A DNA stretch of 42,467 bases from Buttiauxella warmboldiae (GCF_003818135.1 NZ_RPOH01000023.1:1-42467); one strand, 5' to 3'; positions 17,165 through 27,161 are shown, counted from the stretch's first letter. A program made the numbers and translations. Notes: generated from the sequence alone by a model not told the origin.

Positions 17165-17917
17165 GTGAAAATCTGTTTACTAACTGAATCAGGCGCCGAC
17201 TCCGGCGCCTTATCACTTTTGAGCGCGCGCTGGGGCCTGATACACGACGAAGACTCGCTGATGGCGCTGGTTTTGACGCCCGACCGTCTCGAATTGCGTA
17301 AGCGCGACGAGCCCAAACTCGGCGGCATTTTTGTCGATTTTGTCTCGGGCGCGATGGCCCATCGCCGCAAGTTTGGCGGTGGGCGCGGTGAGGCGGTGGC
17401 AAAAGCGGTCGGCATCAAAAGCGGCTATTTGCCGGATGTGGTCGATGCCACGGCGGGGCTTGGGCGCGATGCCTTTGTGCTGGCCTCTGTAGGCTGCCGT
17501 GTACGGATGCTGGAGCGCAACCCAGTGGTTGCCGCGCTGCTCGACGACGGTTTGCGCCGTGGCTATCAGGATGCGGAGATTGGCGGCTGGTTGCAGGAAC
17601 GTTTGCAGCTGATCCACGCCTCGAGCCTGACGGCGCTAAGCGATATCACGCCGCGCCCGGAAGTGGTCTATCTCGACCCGATGTTCCCGCACAAGCAGAA
17701 AAGCGCGCTGGTGAAGAAAGAGATGCGGGTGTTCCAGTCGCTGGTGGGGCCGGACGAAGATGCAGATGGGTTGCTGTTGCCCGCGCAAAAGCTGGCGACC
17801 AAACGTGTAGTGGTAAAACGCCCGGACTACGCGCCGCCGCTCGGTGGCATCGAAACGCATAATGCGGTGGTCACTAAAGGGCACCGCTTTGATATTTATC
17901 CGGGAACGGCAGTTTAA
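17165..17917 (+). CDS. rsmJ: 16S rRNA (guanine-1516-N2)-methyltransferase RsmJ
   Basis: This 250-aa SAM-dependent methyltransferase (formerly YhiQ) modifies G1516 of 16S rRNA. The SAM-binding region is in [17 protein letters not shown], and the catalytic-type motif is YLDPMFPHK. The start codon is GTG at 17165, as in E. coli, 8 nt after the prlC stop. A stable hairpin follows the gene. In E. coli dtpB lies between rsmJ and uspA; it is missing here. Confidence 0.97.
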   Translation: MKICLLTESGADSGALSLLSARWGLIHDEDSLMALVLTPDRLELRKRDEPKLGGIFVDFVSGAMAHRRKFGGGRGEAVAKAVGIKSGYLPDVVDATAGLGRDAFVLASVGCRVRMLERNPVVAALLDDGLRRGYQDAEIGGWLQERLQLIHASSLTALSDITPRPEVVYLDPMFPHKQKSALVKKEMRVFQSLVGPDEDADGLLLPAQKLATKRVVVKRPDYAPPLGGIETHNAVVTKGHRFDIYPGTAV

Positions 17918-17919
17918 AC

Positions 17920-17950
17920 AACCCTCACCCTCAGGGAGAGGGTGAGGGTT
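17920..17950. terminator. Terminator hairpin between rsmJ and uspA
   Basis: A 12-bp perfect stem AACCCTCACCCT / AGGGTGAGGGTT (17920-17931 and 17939-17950) with a 7-base loop sits between convergent rsmJ and uspA. Similar CCCTCAC/GTGAGGG hairpins occur at 31260-31288 and, in part, after livJ, so it may be one copy of a dispersed short repeat used as a terminator. Confidence 0.75.
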
Positions 17951-17964
17951 AAAACGTTCTAAAC

Positions 17965-18402
17965 TTAATCTTCGTCTTCATCACGCAGCGGGACAATTAG
18001 CATATCAACGTGAACGGTGTTGATCAGCTGGCGTGCGGAGGACATCAGTTTGCTCCAGAAATCCTGGTGGTGTCCGCAGACCACCAAATCCATATCGTAT
18101 TTCTTAATCGCATCCACCAGAACCTGGCCCAGATCGCCGCTGCCGCTCAGGGTTTCAGTTATCGGATAACCTGCGCTAGTGGAAAGCTCGCTCAGCGCGT
18201 GATGCGTCTCTTCAGAAATGCGTTTTTGCATATCGCCCAGATTGACATCGATCAGTCCGGTATAGAGATCGGAGTAATTTACATCAACATGAATCAGGGA
18301 AACCTGGGCGTTGTATGGGCGAGCCATAGAAACCGCTTTTTCCACCAGTACCTTGCTCTCCGGGGAGAGGTCCACCGCGATCAGAATGTGTTTGTAAGCC
18401 AT
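17965..18402 (-). CDS. uspA: Universal stress protein A
   Basis: This 145-aa cytoplasmic stress protein is induced by growth arrest and many stresses. It is nearly identical to E. coli UspA ([17 protein letters not shown]...), differing mainly at a few internal residues and the acidic tail. The UspA type does not bind ATP strongly. It is divergent from uspB over a 364-nt intergenic region, as in E. coli. Confidence 0.98.
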   Translation of the reverse strand: MAYKHILIAVDLSPESKVLVEKAVSMARPYNAQVSLIHVDVNYSDLYTGLIDVNLGDMQKRISEETHHALSELSTSAGYPITETLSGSGDLGQVLVDAIKKYDMDLVVCGHHQDFWSKLMSSARQLINTVHVDMLIVPLRDEDED

Positions 18403-18766
18403 AATTTTACTCCTTCCATAAGTTGTCGATGACCAGCCTGGTCGGATAGCACTATGGATTGCTGTGGTGCTACCCGCACGTAAAAACCTAAATTGTAGAT
18501 GATATTTCTACCCTATAACCAATGGCGGAAACCGTCAATGTGCCGCCGCTGTATACCTTTCCGCTAAAAATGGCGCTTATCGCTTTGATTAAGGCGAACG
18601 ATGTGGCAAAAAAATTAGCGGATCTCCTACACTATTAAATAAGTCGTTCCGGAATAGTAATGTGAGCCGGATCGGCTTTTTGGGCTCGCTAAACGGTCTT
18701 TCTGGTTTTCGGGGTGAGCGGTTGCCCTGGAGTGATGTTCCGGGGCTTCACCGGGAGGGTTATATG
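18403..18766. promoter_or_regulatory. uspA-uspB divergent intergenic region with a sigmaS-type -10
   Basis: This 364-nt stretch holds the promoters of uspA (minus) and uspB (plus). CCTACACTA at 18626-18634 matches the sigmaS-preferred extended -10 (C-TACACT), in line with uspB being RpoS-dependent in E. coli; the uspB leader would be about 127 nt. An open frame exists from 18662 into uspB, but it has no family support. No other gene is seen. Confidence 0.6.
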
Positions 18767-19102
18767 ATGATCAGCACCGTCGCGCTTTTTTGGGCGCTTT
18801 GTGTGGTTTGTTTGGTGAATATGGCGCGCTATTACTCATCTTTGCGCGCTCTGCTGGTGGTACTGCGCGGATGCGATCCGCTGTTGTATCAATATGTCGA
18901 TGGCAGCGGTTTTTTTACCGCCCACGGGCAGCCCAGCAAACAGATTCGTCTGGTGAGTTATATCTACGCCCAGCGTTATCTTGACCATCATGATGATGAG
19001 TTTATTCGCCGCTGTGAACGCCTGCGCCGCCAGTTTATTTTGACCAGCGCGCTATGCGGACTTGTGGTGATTAGTCTTATCGGTTTGATGATTTGGCACT
19101 GA
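18767..19102 (+). CDS. uspB: Universal stress protein B
   Basis: This 111-aa small inner-membrane protein has one N-terminal and one C-terminal hydrophobic segment (about residues 1-25 and 88-109). It is needed for ethanol resistance in stationary phase in E. coli. The start [12 protein letters not shown] matches the family at 18767; the frame is open upstream to 18662, but those residues do not belong to the family. GGAGGG lies about 10 nt upstream of the chosen ATG. It lies behind a sigmaS-type promoter. Confidence 0.96.
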   Translation: MISTVALFWALCVVCLVNMARYYSSLRALLVVLRGCDPLLYQYVDGSGFFTAHGQPSKQIRLVSYIYAQRYLDHHDDEFIRRCERLRRQFILTSALCGLVVISLIGLMIWH

Positions 19103-19115
19103 CAGTTTGAGCACA

Positions 19116-19150
19116 TAAAAAAGCGGGCCAGTTTCCTGACCCGCTTTTTG
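19116..19150. terminator. Bidirectional terminator between uspB and pitA
   Basis: An A-rich, GCGGG-containing arm (from about 19117) pairs with CCCGCTTTTT ending at 19149 around a short TTTC loop. A and T runs on both sides terminate uspB (plus) and pitA (minus). Confidence 0.85.
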
Positions 19151-19175
19151 TCGTACTGCGTTCACTGCATCAGAC

Positions 19176-20678
19176 TTAGATGAAGTGCAGTGAAATCCAG
19201 TAAAGAGAACCAGAAAGCAGAATCGACACCGGCAGGGTAAACACCCAGGCCATCATGATGTTGGTCACAGTCTTACGTTGTAAACCACCGCCGTCAACCA
19301 CCATCGTCCCCGCTACGGAAGAAGAAAGCACGTGAGTGGTAGAAACCGGCATACCGGTGTAGCTCGCAATACCGATGGAGACGGCGGCTGTCATCTGCGC
19401 GGACATACCCTGCGCATACGTCATGCCTTTCTTGCCAATCTTCTCACCGATAGTGGTCGCCACACGACGCCAGCCAATCATCGTACCGAGGCCAAGCGCC
19501 AGAGCGACCGCCATGATAATCCAGATTGGTGCGTACTCAATGGTGTACAACAGGTCAGTTTTCAGCTCTTTGAGGAAGCGCTTATCGTCCGGTTTGGTTT
19601 CCGGCAGTTTAGCCACTTTCTCCGACGTATCCGAAATGCACAGCAGCAGGCGGCGCATATGGCTGCGTTGCTCAACGCTCAGCTTGTCGTAGCTGTCGAT
19701 ATTGCCCAGCAGCTCTTTCGCACGCTGCACTGCAACCATGGCGCGGCTGGCGTCGCAGTGGAATTCAGCAGGCTTATCCTGGCCCTTCACTTCTTCAGGG
19801 GTGGGAATCGCTGGGTTGAGATCGACAACGTGCTTAATCGCATCGCCGTGCTGCGCGTAATACTGCTCAAGGTGCGTAATGGCATCGCGAGTACGAGCAA
19901 TGTCGTAGCCGGAAGCATTCATATTCACCACGAAGCCTGCAGGGGCAACGCCAATCAGCACCAGCATGATTAAGCCGATACCTTTCTGCCCGTCGTTTGC
20001 GCCGTGGGAGAAGCTCACGCCAATAGCGGAGATAATCAGAGCAATACGCGTCCAGAATGGCGGCTTTTTCTTGCCGTCTTGTTTTTCACGCTCGGCAGGC
20101 GTCAGGTGGATACGGCGGCGCTTCTTGGTGCCGCTCCAGTAGCGACGTAGCAAAAAGATTAGCCCGCCCGCAATCACCAGACCCACAAGTGGCGAAAGGA
20201 TCAACGACATGAAAATCCCAATCACTTTCGGGATATTCAACGCATCAACAACCGAGGTGCCGTTCATCAATGCATTTGTCAGACCAATACCAATGATGGC
20301 ACCGATAAGCGTATGGGAGCTGGACGCCGGCAGACCAAAATACCAGGTGCCGAGGTTCCAGATAATAGCGGCCAACAACATAGAGAACACCATGGCGAGG
20401 CCATGTGAGGACCCTACGTTCAACAGCAGATCGGTAGGCAACATATGCACAATCGCATACGCCACGCTCAATCCACCGAGCAGAACGCCGAGGAAGTTAA
20501 ATAATGCCGCCATTGCTACCGCAAGTTGCGATCGCATTGCCCGGGTATAGATAACCGTTGCCACTGCGTTAGCAGTGTCATGAAAGCCGTTGATCGCTTC
20601 GTAGAAGAGAACAAATGCCAGAGCAAGTAATAACAAAAGCCCGGTATGTAGATCCAGGCCATTAAACAGAAATTCCAT
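19176..20678 (-). CDS. pitA: Low-affinity inorganic phosphate transporter PitA
   Basis: This 500-aa inner-membrane phosphate:H+ symporter takes up metal-phosphate complexes. It has about ten transmembrane segments in two PiT repeats, each with a conserved signature (GANDG-type in [11 protein letters not shown] and GFHDTANA), and a cytoplasmic loop of about 120 residues in the middle that diverges from E. coli. The frame is open up to 20744, but the family start corresponds to [13 protein letters not shown] at 20678, giving the usual 499-500 aa. Confidence 0.97.
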   Translation of the reverse strand: MEFLFNGLDLHTGLLLLLALAFVLFYEAINGFHDTANAVATVIYTRAMRSQLAVAMAALFNFLGVLLGGLSVAYAIVHMLPTDLLLNVGSSHGLAMVFSMLLAAIIWNLGTWYFGLPASSSHTLIGAIIGIGLTNALMNGTSVVDALNIPKVIGIFMSLILSPLVGLVIAGGLIFLLRRYWSGTKKRRRIHLTPAEREKQDGKKKPPFWTRIALIISAIGVSFSHGANDGQKGIGLIMLVLIGVAPAGFVVNMNASGYDIARTRDAITHLEQYYAQHGDAIKHVVDLNPAIPTPEEVKGQDKPAEFHCDASRAMVAVQRAKELLGNIDSYDKLSVEQRSHMRRLLLCISDTSEKVAKLPETKPDDKRFLKELKTDLLYTIEYAPIWIIMAVALALGLGTMIGWRRVATTIGEKIGKKGMTYAQGMSAQMTAAVSIGIASYTGMPVSTTHVLSSSVAGTMVVDGGGLQRKTVTNIMMAWVFTLPVSILLSGSLYWISLHFI

Positions 20679-20907
20679 AGACGTTACGCCATTTTGAGGA
20701 CATGAACGCGGCGCATTATGTAAGACAACTTCGCAATGCGCCAACAGAAATATGGACTTTTCTTAATGTTTGTCCGTTCAACGTCAAACAATGAAAAGAT
20801 TTACATATTTATTTTCAATCACCTGGCAATGTTAAGACGCATTTAGCTGGTGCGACCAGCCCGCTATCTTTACAATTCCTTGCATTAAGCATAGTCGGGA
20901 GTAGGTC

Positions 20908-22104
20908 GTGGGAAAGTTTGATACCGTTATTATTGGTGCAGGTGCGGCAGGTATGTTCTGCGCCGCGATGGCAGGCCAGGCCGGCAGCCGAGTGTTGCTT
21001 ATTGATAACGGGAAAAAGCCGGGCCGTAAAATCCTGATGTCTGGCGGCGGTCGTTGCAACTTTACTAACCTTTATATCGAACCTGCGGCTTATCTGAGCC
21101 AAAACCCTCATTTTTGCAAATCTGCGCTGGCACGTTATAGCCAATGGGATTTTATCGACATGGTCGGTAAACACGGTATCGCGTGGCATGAGAAAACGCT
21201 GGGGCAGCTTTTTTGCGATGATTCGGCGCAGCAAATCGTGGATATGCTGATGGCTGAATGTGAAAAAGGGCAGGTCGCCATGCGCCTGCGTAGTGAAGTA
21301 TTAGCTATAGAACGTGACGAAAACGGCTATACGATCCAATTAAATGGCGACAGCGTACAGGCGGCAAAATTAGTTATCGCCACCGGCGGGCTTTCGATGC
21401 CGGGTCTGGGCGCAACGCCGTTTGGCTATAAGATCGCAGAGCAGTTCGGACTAAAAGTGCTGCCAACCCGCGCGGGCCTGGTGCCATTTACCCTGCATAA
21501 GCCGCTTCTTGAACAGCTCCAGGTGCTTTCTGGGGTCTCCGTTGCGTCGGTGATTACCGCAGCCAGCGGCGTGAGCTTCCGCGAAAGTTTACTGTTTACC
21601 CATCGGGGTTTGTCCGGCCCTGCGGTATTGCAGCTTTCCAGCTACTGGCAACCCGGTGAGTTTGTGAGCGTTAACTTACTTCCTGATACCGATCTGGATG
21701 AATTGCTTAACGAGCAACGCAACGCTCATCCGAATCAAAGCCTGAAAAACACCCTGGCGATGGTGCTGCCAAAGCGCCTGGTGGAGTGCCTGCAACAGCT
21801 TGGGCAAATTCCGGATGTCACACTTAAACAGCTCAATACCCGTCAACAAAGTGAAGTGCTTGAAACCTTACAAAACTGGCAGGTGCAGCCCAACGGCACC
21901 GAAGGTTATCGCACCGCAGAAGTCACGCTTGGCGGGGTGGATACCCGCGAACTTAGCTCGCGCACCATGGAGGCGCGCAACGTGCCCGGTTTGTATTTTA
22001 TCGGCGAAGTGATGGACGTAAGTGGTTGGTTAGGCGGATATAATTTCCAGTGGGCATGGAGTTCTGCCTGGGCTTGCGCGCAGGATTTGGTGGGTGCGCA
22101 ATAA
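20908..22104 (+). CDS. yhiN: HI0933-family NAD(P)/FAD flavoprotein YhiN
   Basis: This 398-aa flavoprotein is of unknown physiological role in enterobacteria. The N-terminal FAD-binding motif GAGAAGM (residues 10-16), KPGRKILMSGGGRCNFTN and the C-terminal FIGEVMDVSGWLGGYNFQ are hallmarks of the HI0933 family. The start codon is GTG at 20908, preceded by GGGAGTAGG. It is divergent from pitA, as in E. coli. Confidence 0.95.
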   Translation: MGKFDTVIIGAGAAGMFCAAMAGQAGSRVLLIDNGKKPGRKILMSGGGRCNFTNLYIEPAAYLSQNPHFCKSALARYSQWDFIDMVGKHGIAWHEKTLGQLFCDDSAQQIVDMLMAECEKGQVAMRLRSEVLAIERDENGYTIQLNGDSVQAAKLVIATGGLSMPGLGATPFGYKIAEQFGLKVLPTRAGLVPFTLHKPLLEQLQVLSGVSVASVITAASGVSFRESLLFTHRGLSGPAVLQLSSYWQPGEFVSVNLLPDTDLDELLNEQRNAHPNQSLKNTLAMVLPKRLVECLQQLGQIPDVTLKQLNTRQQSEVLETLQNWQVQPNGTEGYRTAEVTLGGVDTRELSSRTMEARNVPGLYFIGEVMDVSGWLGGYNFQWAWSSAWACAQDLVGAQ

Positions 22105-22133
22105 CCCATTCTTTATTCATTCGGGTTGCTGAT

Positions 22134-22481
22134 ATGAGTCTCAATTGGGTTTGTTACACCTTGCTGGCGCTGGCGTTAATAGCCAGCTTTTTCTTTACTC
22201 ATTCGCTTTGGATGGGGTTGTTATTCATCACGTTATTGACGTTTTTGCTATACGGCGCAGATAAACTGGCGGCGCGCAAAGGCTGGAGGCGCGTGCCGGA
22301 AACCACATTACTGGTTTTTGGCCTTGTGGGCGGTTGGATTGGCGCGTTTTTCGGCCAGCAGCTGTTCCGGCATAAAACTCAAAAACAGCCGTTCAGAACC
22401 TGGTTTATGCTCAGTGTCGCCGTGAATATCGTGGCGGTTGCCGGGGCGGGATACTGGATGTATGGGCGCTGGATTTTGTAG
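22134..22481 (+). CDS. DUF1294 family small membrane protein
   Basis: This 115-aa protein has three to four hydrophobic segments and a central YGADKLAARKGWRRVPETTL stretch typical of DUF1294 proteins, whose function is unknown. The ATG at 22134 gives the family N-terminus; an in-frame ATG at 22050 lies inside yhiN and is rejected. It is 29 nt after yhiN on the same strand, so it may be cotranscribed. The ribosome site is weak. It is not at this place in E. coli K-12. Confidence 0.85.
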   Translation: MSLNWVCYTLLALALIASFFFTHSLWMGLLFITLLTFLLYGADKLAARKGWRRVPETTLLVFGLVGGWIGAFFGQQLFRHKTQKQPFRTWFMLSVAVNIVAVAGAGYWMYGRWIL

Positions 22482-22570
22482 GTACTGTTCTGCCATGCAG
22501 GCATTTCCCGTATCAAGCCATTACTAATAACCATACTGAAAACTAATTGAAATAATGAGACTTTTAAACA

Positions 22571-23818
22571 ATGAGCGCTGAAGCCACCGCGCATCCTTCA
22601 AAGCGCGCATTTCGCTATGCGCCGTTCCGCAATTTGTTTTTTGCTCGCCTGCTGACGGTTTTAGGCAACGGCATTGCGCCTATTGCGCTGGCCTTTGCGG
22701 TGCTCGATATGGGAGGCTCTGCGGCTGATTTAGGTATTGTGATTGCCGCTCGCTCTATCTTTAACGTCGCATTCTTGCTGATTGGCGGCGTACTGGCCGA
22801 CCGCTACTCCCGCAGCCGTGTTCTGCTGTACTCTTCGGTGATTGCGGCCATCACTCAGGGCGTCGTGGCCGCTCTCGTTCTGGATGGTTCGGCAACCATC
22901 ACGCTGCTGGCGGTACTCGGCGCGCTCAATGGAGCCGCAGCGGGCGCATCGTTGCCGGCTTCCCAATCCATGGTGCCACAAACTGTCCCGGTGCACGCTT
23001 TACGGGAAGCGAACGCCTTTATTCAGCTGGGTATTTATGGCGGAACGGTGATTGGGGCATCGTTGGGTGGCCTGCTTATCAGCGTGATGGGGCCGGGCTG
23101 GGGGCTGGCGGTTGATGCGTTAGGATTTGCCGCGTCAGCCCCTCTTTATCTGATGACGCGCACCCACACGCCACAGCAACAAGGCTCGCAATCCAATATA
23201 TTTCAGGATCTAAAAGAGGGCTGGGCGGAGTTTATTTCGCGAAGCTGGGTCTGGGCAATCGTGGTGCAGTTTACCATCGTCAATGCCGCGTTTAGCGGTG
23301 TGATGATGGTGCTGGGGCCAGTGGTTGCGGATGCAACATTTGGCCGCGCCGGTTGGGGAATGGCCATTGCCGCTCAAAGCGCGGGCCTCATTGTGGGTTC
23401 TTTTATTGCGCTACGCTGGCGTCCACGGCGCGATCTTTTCATCGGCACCGTTCTTATTGTATTTTGCGCGGGGCCGATCGCGGCGCTGGCTCTGTTTCCT
23501 GCAATACCGGTACTAATGGCGGCATTTTTAGTCGCCGGTATCGGTTTTGGCCTGTTCGGTGTTGCCTGGGCGCAATCGTTACAAACCCATATCCCGCCTG
23601 AGAAACTGGCGCGGGTGTACGCCTATGACGCCCTGGGATCGTTTGTGGCGATCCCGGTGGGTGAGCTTGCCGCAGGCCCTCTGGCGATGCGCTACGGCAA
23701 TACGGAGGTGTTACTGGCCTGCGCCATCGCCGTTCTGGTGGCGACGATTGCCGCCAGTTTTACCCCTGCGATCAGAAGGCTCGATAATTCGGCGCAGCTC
23801 AGGCAGCATCAAGTCTGA
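22571..23818 (+). CDS. MFS transporter, DHA3/EntS-like
   Basis: This 415-aa inner-membrane protein has about twelve hydrophobic segments and is probably a drug or metabolite exporter. The N-terminal FRNLFFARLLTVLGNGIAP and the loop-2/3 motif GGVLADRYSRSRVL point to the DHA3 branch of the major facilitator superfamily (MefA and EntS relatives). The substrate is unknown. It lies 89 nt after the DUF1294 gene and converges with the M24 gene, 17 nt away. It is part of an accessory block between yhiN and yhhT. Confidence 0.88.
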   Translation: MSAEATAHPSKRAFRYAPFRNLFFARLLTVLGNGIAPIALAFAVLDMGGSAADLGIVIAARSIFNVAFLLIGGVLADRYSRSRVLLYSSVIAAITQGVVAALVLDGSATITLLAVLGALNGAAAGASLPASQSMVPQTVPVHALREANAFIQLGIYGGTVIGASLGGLLISVMGPGWGLAVDALGFAASAPLYLMTRTHTPQQQGSQSNIFQDLKEGWAEFISRSWVWAIVVQFTIVNAAFSGVMMVLGPVVADATFGRAGWGMAIAAQSAGLIVGSFIALRWRPRRDLFIGTVLIVFCAGPIAALALFPAIPVLMAAFLVAGIGFGLFGVAWAQSLQTHIPPEKLARVYAYDALGSFVAIPVGELAAGPLAMRYGNTEVLLACAIAVLVATIAASFTPAIRRLDNSAQLRQHQV

Positions 23819-23835
23819 GCCGCACCGCAGCAGGC

Positions 23836-25227
23836 TTACTGGCAAACTAGCGCCTGCGCCTTATTGAGCAAATAGGGCCGCAGGTAACCTACGGTGTTAG
23901 AGAGCGGCAGCACATCTTCATGCAGGTGAATATTGAGCACGTTGCGGATATATTCCCGACGGGAATGTATACGCCGCCACAATTCCGGGTAAAGGGCGGC
24001 TATTTTCAGGCGCAGCGGCTCATCGGCCAATGCAATCGTGTCTTCGATGCTGGCTCCGGCGTAACCCTGTCGCGATGGGATAATATCGATTTGCAGCAGC
24101 ATCCCGCTGGAGAGAGGAATATCGGAGGCGGGATAAATCGGCGAACATAGCCACTCTTCGTCAGCCACCAAATGGCCAGGGTTGAGGTGCCAGTGGTATT
24201 CGGCTTTTGGCAGCACGCGCTCAATCAGTTCGTAAACTTCATGGCCCTTCACGCCAACGCGCATATGTTCAAGCCAGTTTACTACCGCGCGAAAATAGGG
24301 GATGGCGACCACATCAAGGTAATCTTTTACCCCTTCAGCAAGCTCATCGGCATGGCTTACCACATATGCCGCGCGGCTGGTTAACCCGCCTTTATAGCTG
24401 ACGGTTAATGAAAATTTATCGCCTTTGCGGATTTGTTTATCGGAAGGGTAGAGATTGGCATTTTCGAAGCGATCGCCGGTAGCGGCAATCGTCACCACGT
24501 TATTGGCTTGCCCTTCAGCCGCAAGCAGTGCTGCAATCGATTTTTCCGTGTTGCCCACTTCAATCGCGTTCAGTGCGGTCAGCGCCGCACCCGATGCCAG
24601 ATTTGCGCCATATTCGTAATGGGCGATTTCATTGGCGTTATTGATGATTCGGGCACCGTTGCGTGGCGAAATAAACAGCCCGGTGGCGTTAAGTAATTCA
24701 CATCTGGATGGCAGGGCGCCCTGAAGAGCCTGGAAAATAAAGGCTGGAATATCAAACAGCGGCTTAGGGTTATCGTGCGGGCCGGTGAACAATTTCCAGC
24801 CTGCGATTCCCACGCGTTGTTGCCCAACCAGCCCGGCCTGTTGCAGCACTTCGCTTAGCGAAAGCGTGGTCTCCAGCGGCTGGTTTGGCAGCGAAAACCA
24901 CGGCGCGTGCACCACGCGGGCAGGGGTTCTGGAGTGCGGTGCAAGTTTGAGGTTTTCGTTGCCGAGCACCAGCACCGCCTCGCCGCTGTTATGCAGCACC
25001 AGCAATCCCTCTTCAAAGCGCGGGATGAACCCGGTCAGGTATTCAAAGTTCCCGCCGTGCTCTTTATCAGCATAAATAACCAACGCATCCAGATGCTGGC
25101 GCGCCATTGCCTGCAAAACCTTACTGTGGCGCTCCTGGAGCGTCTGGTTATTTAATGCCACGCTCGGGACATTAAGGTAAATCTCCGGCTGCTTAATGGT
25201 GGCAAGCGTGATGGCTGAATGCGGCAT
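23836..25227 (-). CDS. M24-fold (aminopeptidase P/creatinase-like) protein, probably inactive
   Basis: This 463-aa cytoplasmic protein has the creatinase-like N-terminal domain (about residues 28-180, with LDALVIYADKEHGGNFEYLTG) and a C-terminal pita-bread domain (about 195-420). In active M24 enzymes the metal is held by Asp, Asp, His, Glu and Glu. Here the segment expected to hold the two aspartates reads GDKFSLTVSYKGGLTSRAAY, with no acidic residue after the GD. The His remains in LNPGHL, the first Glu position reads LQIDIIP (Asp), and IEDT keeps the last Glu. It is therefore likely a non-peptidase homologue or one with altered metal use. It is convergent with the MFS gene. No close relative is recognised. 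Confidence 0.8.
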   Translation of the reverse strand: MPHSAITLATIKQPEIYLNVPSVALNNQTLQERHSKVLQAMARQHLDALVIYADKEHGGNFEYLTGFIPRFEEGLLVLHNSGEAVLVLGNENLKLAPHSRTPARVVHAPWFSLPNQPLETTLSLSEVLQQAGLVGQQRVGIAGWKLFTGPHDNPKPLFDIPAFIFQALQGALPSRCELLNATGLFISPRNGARIINNANEIAHYEYGANLASGAALTALNAIEVGNTEKSIAALLAAEGQANNVVTIAATGDRFENANLYPSDKQIRKGDKFSLTVSYKGGLTSRAAYVVSHADELAEGVKDYLDVVAIPYFRAVVNWLEHMRVGVKGHEVYELIERVLPKAEYHWHLNPGHLVADEEWLCSPIYPASDIPLSSGMLLQIDIIPSRQGYAGASIEDTIALADEPLRLKIAALYPELWRRIHSRREYIRNVLNIHLHEDVLPLSNTVGYLRPYLLNKAQALVCQ

Positions 25228-25289
25228 AGGTGGTTAATTCCTTTTTTTCACTGGGTGAAGATTAACTTACCACCAGGCCAAAAAAGAAC

Positions 25290-26339
25290 CTATCCCGGTA
25301 GCCTGCTTTTTGGCCGTCCAGGCCCCAGCAGCACCGCAAGTTTTGACCCCCCTTGCGTGGTTTCCATCAGAATCTTACATACGCTGGTGAGCGGCACGGA
25401 AAGCAGCATGCCCACCGGGCCCAGCAGCCAGCCCCAGAACAGCAGTGACAGAAACACCACAAAGGTCGACATGCCGAGACCGCGCCCCATCATGCGCGGC
25501 TCAACGATATTCCCGAGCACCATATGCACTATCAGGAATAACGCGCCAACCAGCACCATTTCGTAAGTGCCGTTGAAGAGAAACGCCTGAACCATGGGCG
25601 GAATGGCAGAAATCACCGAGCCAATATTAGGGATGTAATTGAGCAGGAAGCCCAGCACGCCCCACATCAGCGCAAACTGCACCTCTAATAATTGCAGGCC
25701 GAGCCAGATAATCACTCCTGTCCACAGGCTGATAAGCGTTTTTAGCGCCAGATAATGCGTCACGCCTTTGAGGGCGCGGTGCAGGCTGGCGATATGAACT
25801 TTCGGATTGGAAAGCGCAAAGCGCAGCTTGTACGGCACATGTCGCACTTCAAACAGCATAAACACCACGGTCATCACCAGCAGCAGCACGCTGGCCATCG
25901 CTCCGGAAAGCTCGCTCATCAGCGTGGTGACATACGACATCATTTTCTCGGAATCCATGCGTTGCAGCATGCGTTCCGGCGATAAACGCAGATGCATAAA
26001 CGGCAGCATGTTTTCGATTTCATAGATCTTTTGCGTCAGCATTTTATTGTATTTCGGCAGCAGTTCGATGAAGTCGCTCATCGAGGCCGCCAGCACGCCG
26101 AGCAGCATGGTCAGCACCACCAGCATCGCCAACACCACCATGGAAATCGCCAGTGGTCGGTTCACCCCCCGGCGAATAAACCAGGTGACCAGCGGGTTAA
26201 GCACAATGGCAAAGAATAGCGCTAATAAAAGCTGGACGATGATGTCTGCCGCAGCGTGGATCCCGGCAAGAATAATCACCAGCGCAGAAAGTTTTATCAG
26301 TATATGTAGCCCGGTTTTGTCGGGTTCTGGAGAAAGCAT
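25290..26339 (-). CDS. yhhT: AI-2E family transporter YhhT
   Basis: This 349-aa inner-membrane protein of the AI-2 exporter-like (PerM) family has about eight transmembrane segments and a soluble insert (about 75-150). It is the same length as E. coli YhhT and ends with the same GPGRPKSRLPG. Its substrate is not established. In E. coli it lies by yhhS and acpT; yhhS and acpT are not seen here. Confidence 0.95.
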   Translation of the reverse strand: MLSPEPDKTGLHILIKLSALVIILAGIHAAADIIVQLLLALFFAIVLNPLVTWFIRRGVNRPLAISMVVLAMLVVLTMLLGVLAASMSDFIELLPKYNKMLTQKIYEIENMLPFMHLRLSPERMLQRMDSEKMMSYVTTLMSELSGAMASVLLLVMTVVFMLFEVRHVPYKLRFALSNPKVHIASLHRALKGVTHYLALKTLISLWTGVIIWLGLQLLEVQFALMWGVLGFLLNYIPNIGSVISAIPPMVQAFLFNGTYEMVLVGALFLIVHMVLGNIVEPRMMGRGLGMSTFVVFLSLLFWGWLLGPVGMLLSVPLTSVCKILMETTQGGSKLAVLLGPGRPKSRLPG

Positions 26340-26482
26340 GAAAAGATCCTGAATGCGAGGGATCCTCTTAGTGTAGCGCTTCGTTAACTTCTTACCCGCA
26401 AGCCGAGTCTGAAAGTCTGTTGCCTTATCTCTCTGGCGGTGGCCGTGCGGGTTGGTATCGCGTGGTGGATAGCATGGCAGAT

Positions 26483-26518
26483 AAAAAAACGGCCCCCGGT
26501 TGCGTTACCGGAGGCCGT
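26483..26518 (-). terminator. Intrinsic terminator of dcrB
   Basis: On the minus strand ACGGCCTCCGGT, a 6-base loop and ACCGGGGGCCGT form a 12-bp stem (one non-Watson-Crick pair) followed by seven T. It lies about 20 nt after the dcrB stop. Confidence 0.9.
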
Positions 26519-26537
26519 ATTATGTTCGCCACCATTA

Positions 26538-27089
26538 TTACTTGATGGTGAGGGTATTGATGATGTTCTCTGCGGCGGTTTGCGCTTGCTGCTGGTTATC
26601 CGCAGGCAGCGTAATCTGCATGGTTAACAGCTGGTTATCAATTTTACCCAGGATCACCGATGAGTACGCGGTCTGGCCCTTTGCAGAGATAATGCTGTCG
26701 AGCTGCTGCAGCGCGTGGCCTTTAATCTCAATGGATTTATTGGTCACCACCTGCAGTTGGGGATCGCGAGCACGCTGCTGATCTTCAAGGCGTTTTGCTA
26801 AAGCCGCCAAATCGTCTGGCGTGTCGTCGCCCATAATCACAATCACCGCTTTCTGACCGGTGGCGTCAGAATAGACGTGCATATTGTTTGCCTGAGTGCC
26901 CAGTTTACCGCTCTGGTCGGTCATATCGGCAGGCAGCGCAAAGCTGACTTTTCCGTCCAGCAGGCTAACCGGCTGGGCGCTTGCGCTGCTTTCTGCCGCT
27001 GCAGTAGTGGTTTTGCTGTCGCTGTTATCGCAAGCGGCCAGGCCTAATACCAGCAGGCCGATACCGACATATTTTACCAGGTTACCCAT
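26538..27089 (-). CDS. dcrB: Lipoprotein DcrB
   Basis: This 183-aa lipoprotein has its lipobox LAAC with the lipidated cysteine at residue 20, followed by a low-complexity Ser/Thr/Ala linker and a folded domain from about residue 45. DcrB was identified in E. coli as required for phage C1 and C6 adsorption and affects envelope lipoprotein maturation. It is 72 nt downstream of yhhQ on the same strand. Confidence 0.95.
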   Translation of the reverse strand: MGNLVKYVGIGLLVLGLAACDNSDSKTTTAAAESSASAQPVSLLDGKVSFALPADMTDQSGKLGTQANNMHVYSDATGQKAVIVIMGDDTPDDLAALAKRLEDQQRARDPQLQVVTNKSIEIKGHALQQLDSIISAKGQTAYSSVILGKIDNQLLTMQITLPADNQQQAQTAAENIINTLTIK

Positions 27090-27161
27090 GACTTCTTCCT
27101 TTAGGTTAGCAAGCCTTTGCGGCCAATTTCAGCATCTTATCACAAGATAATTCAAGCGCTG

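Noticed and set aside
18662-18766. N-terminal extension of UspB
   Set aside because: The family starts at MISTVALF (18767), the extension contains no conserved residues, and a GGAGGG site precedes the internal start.
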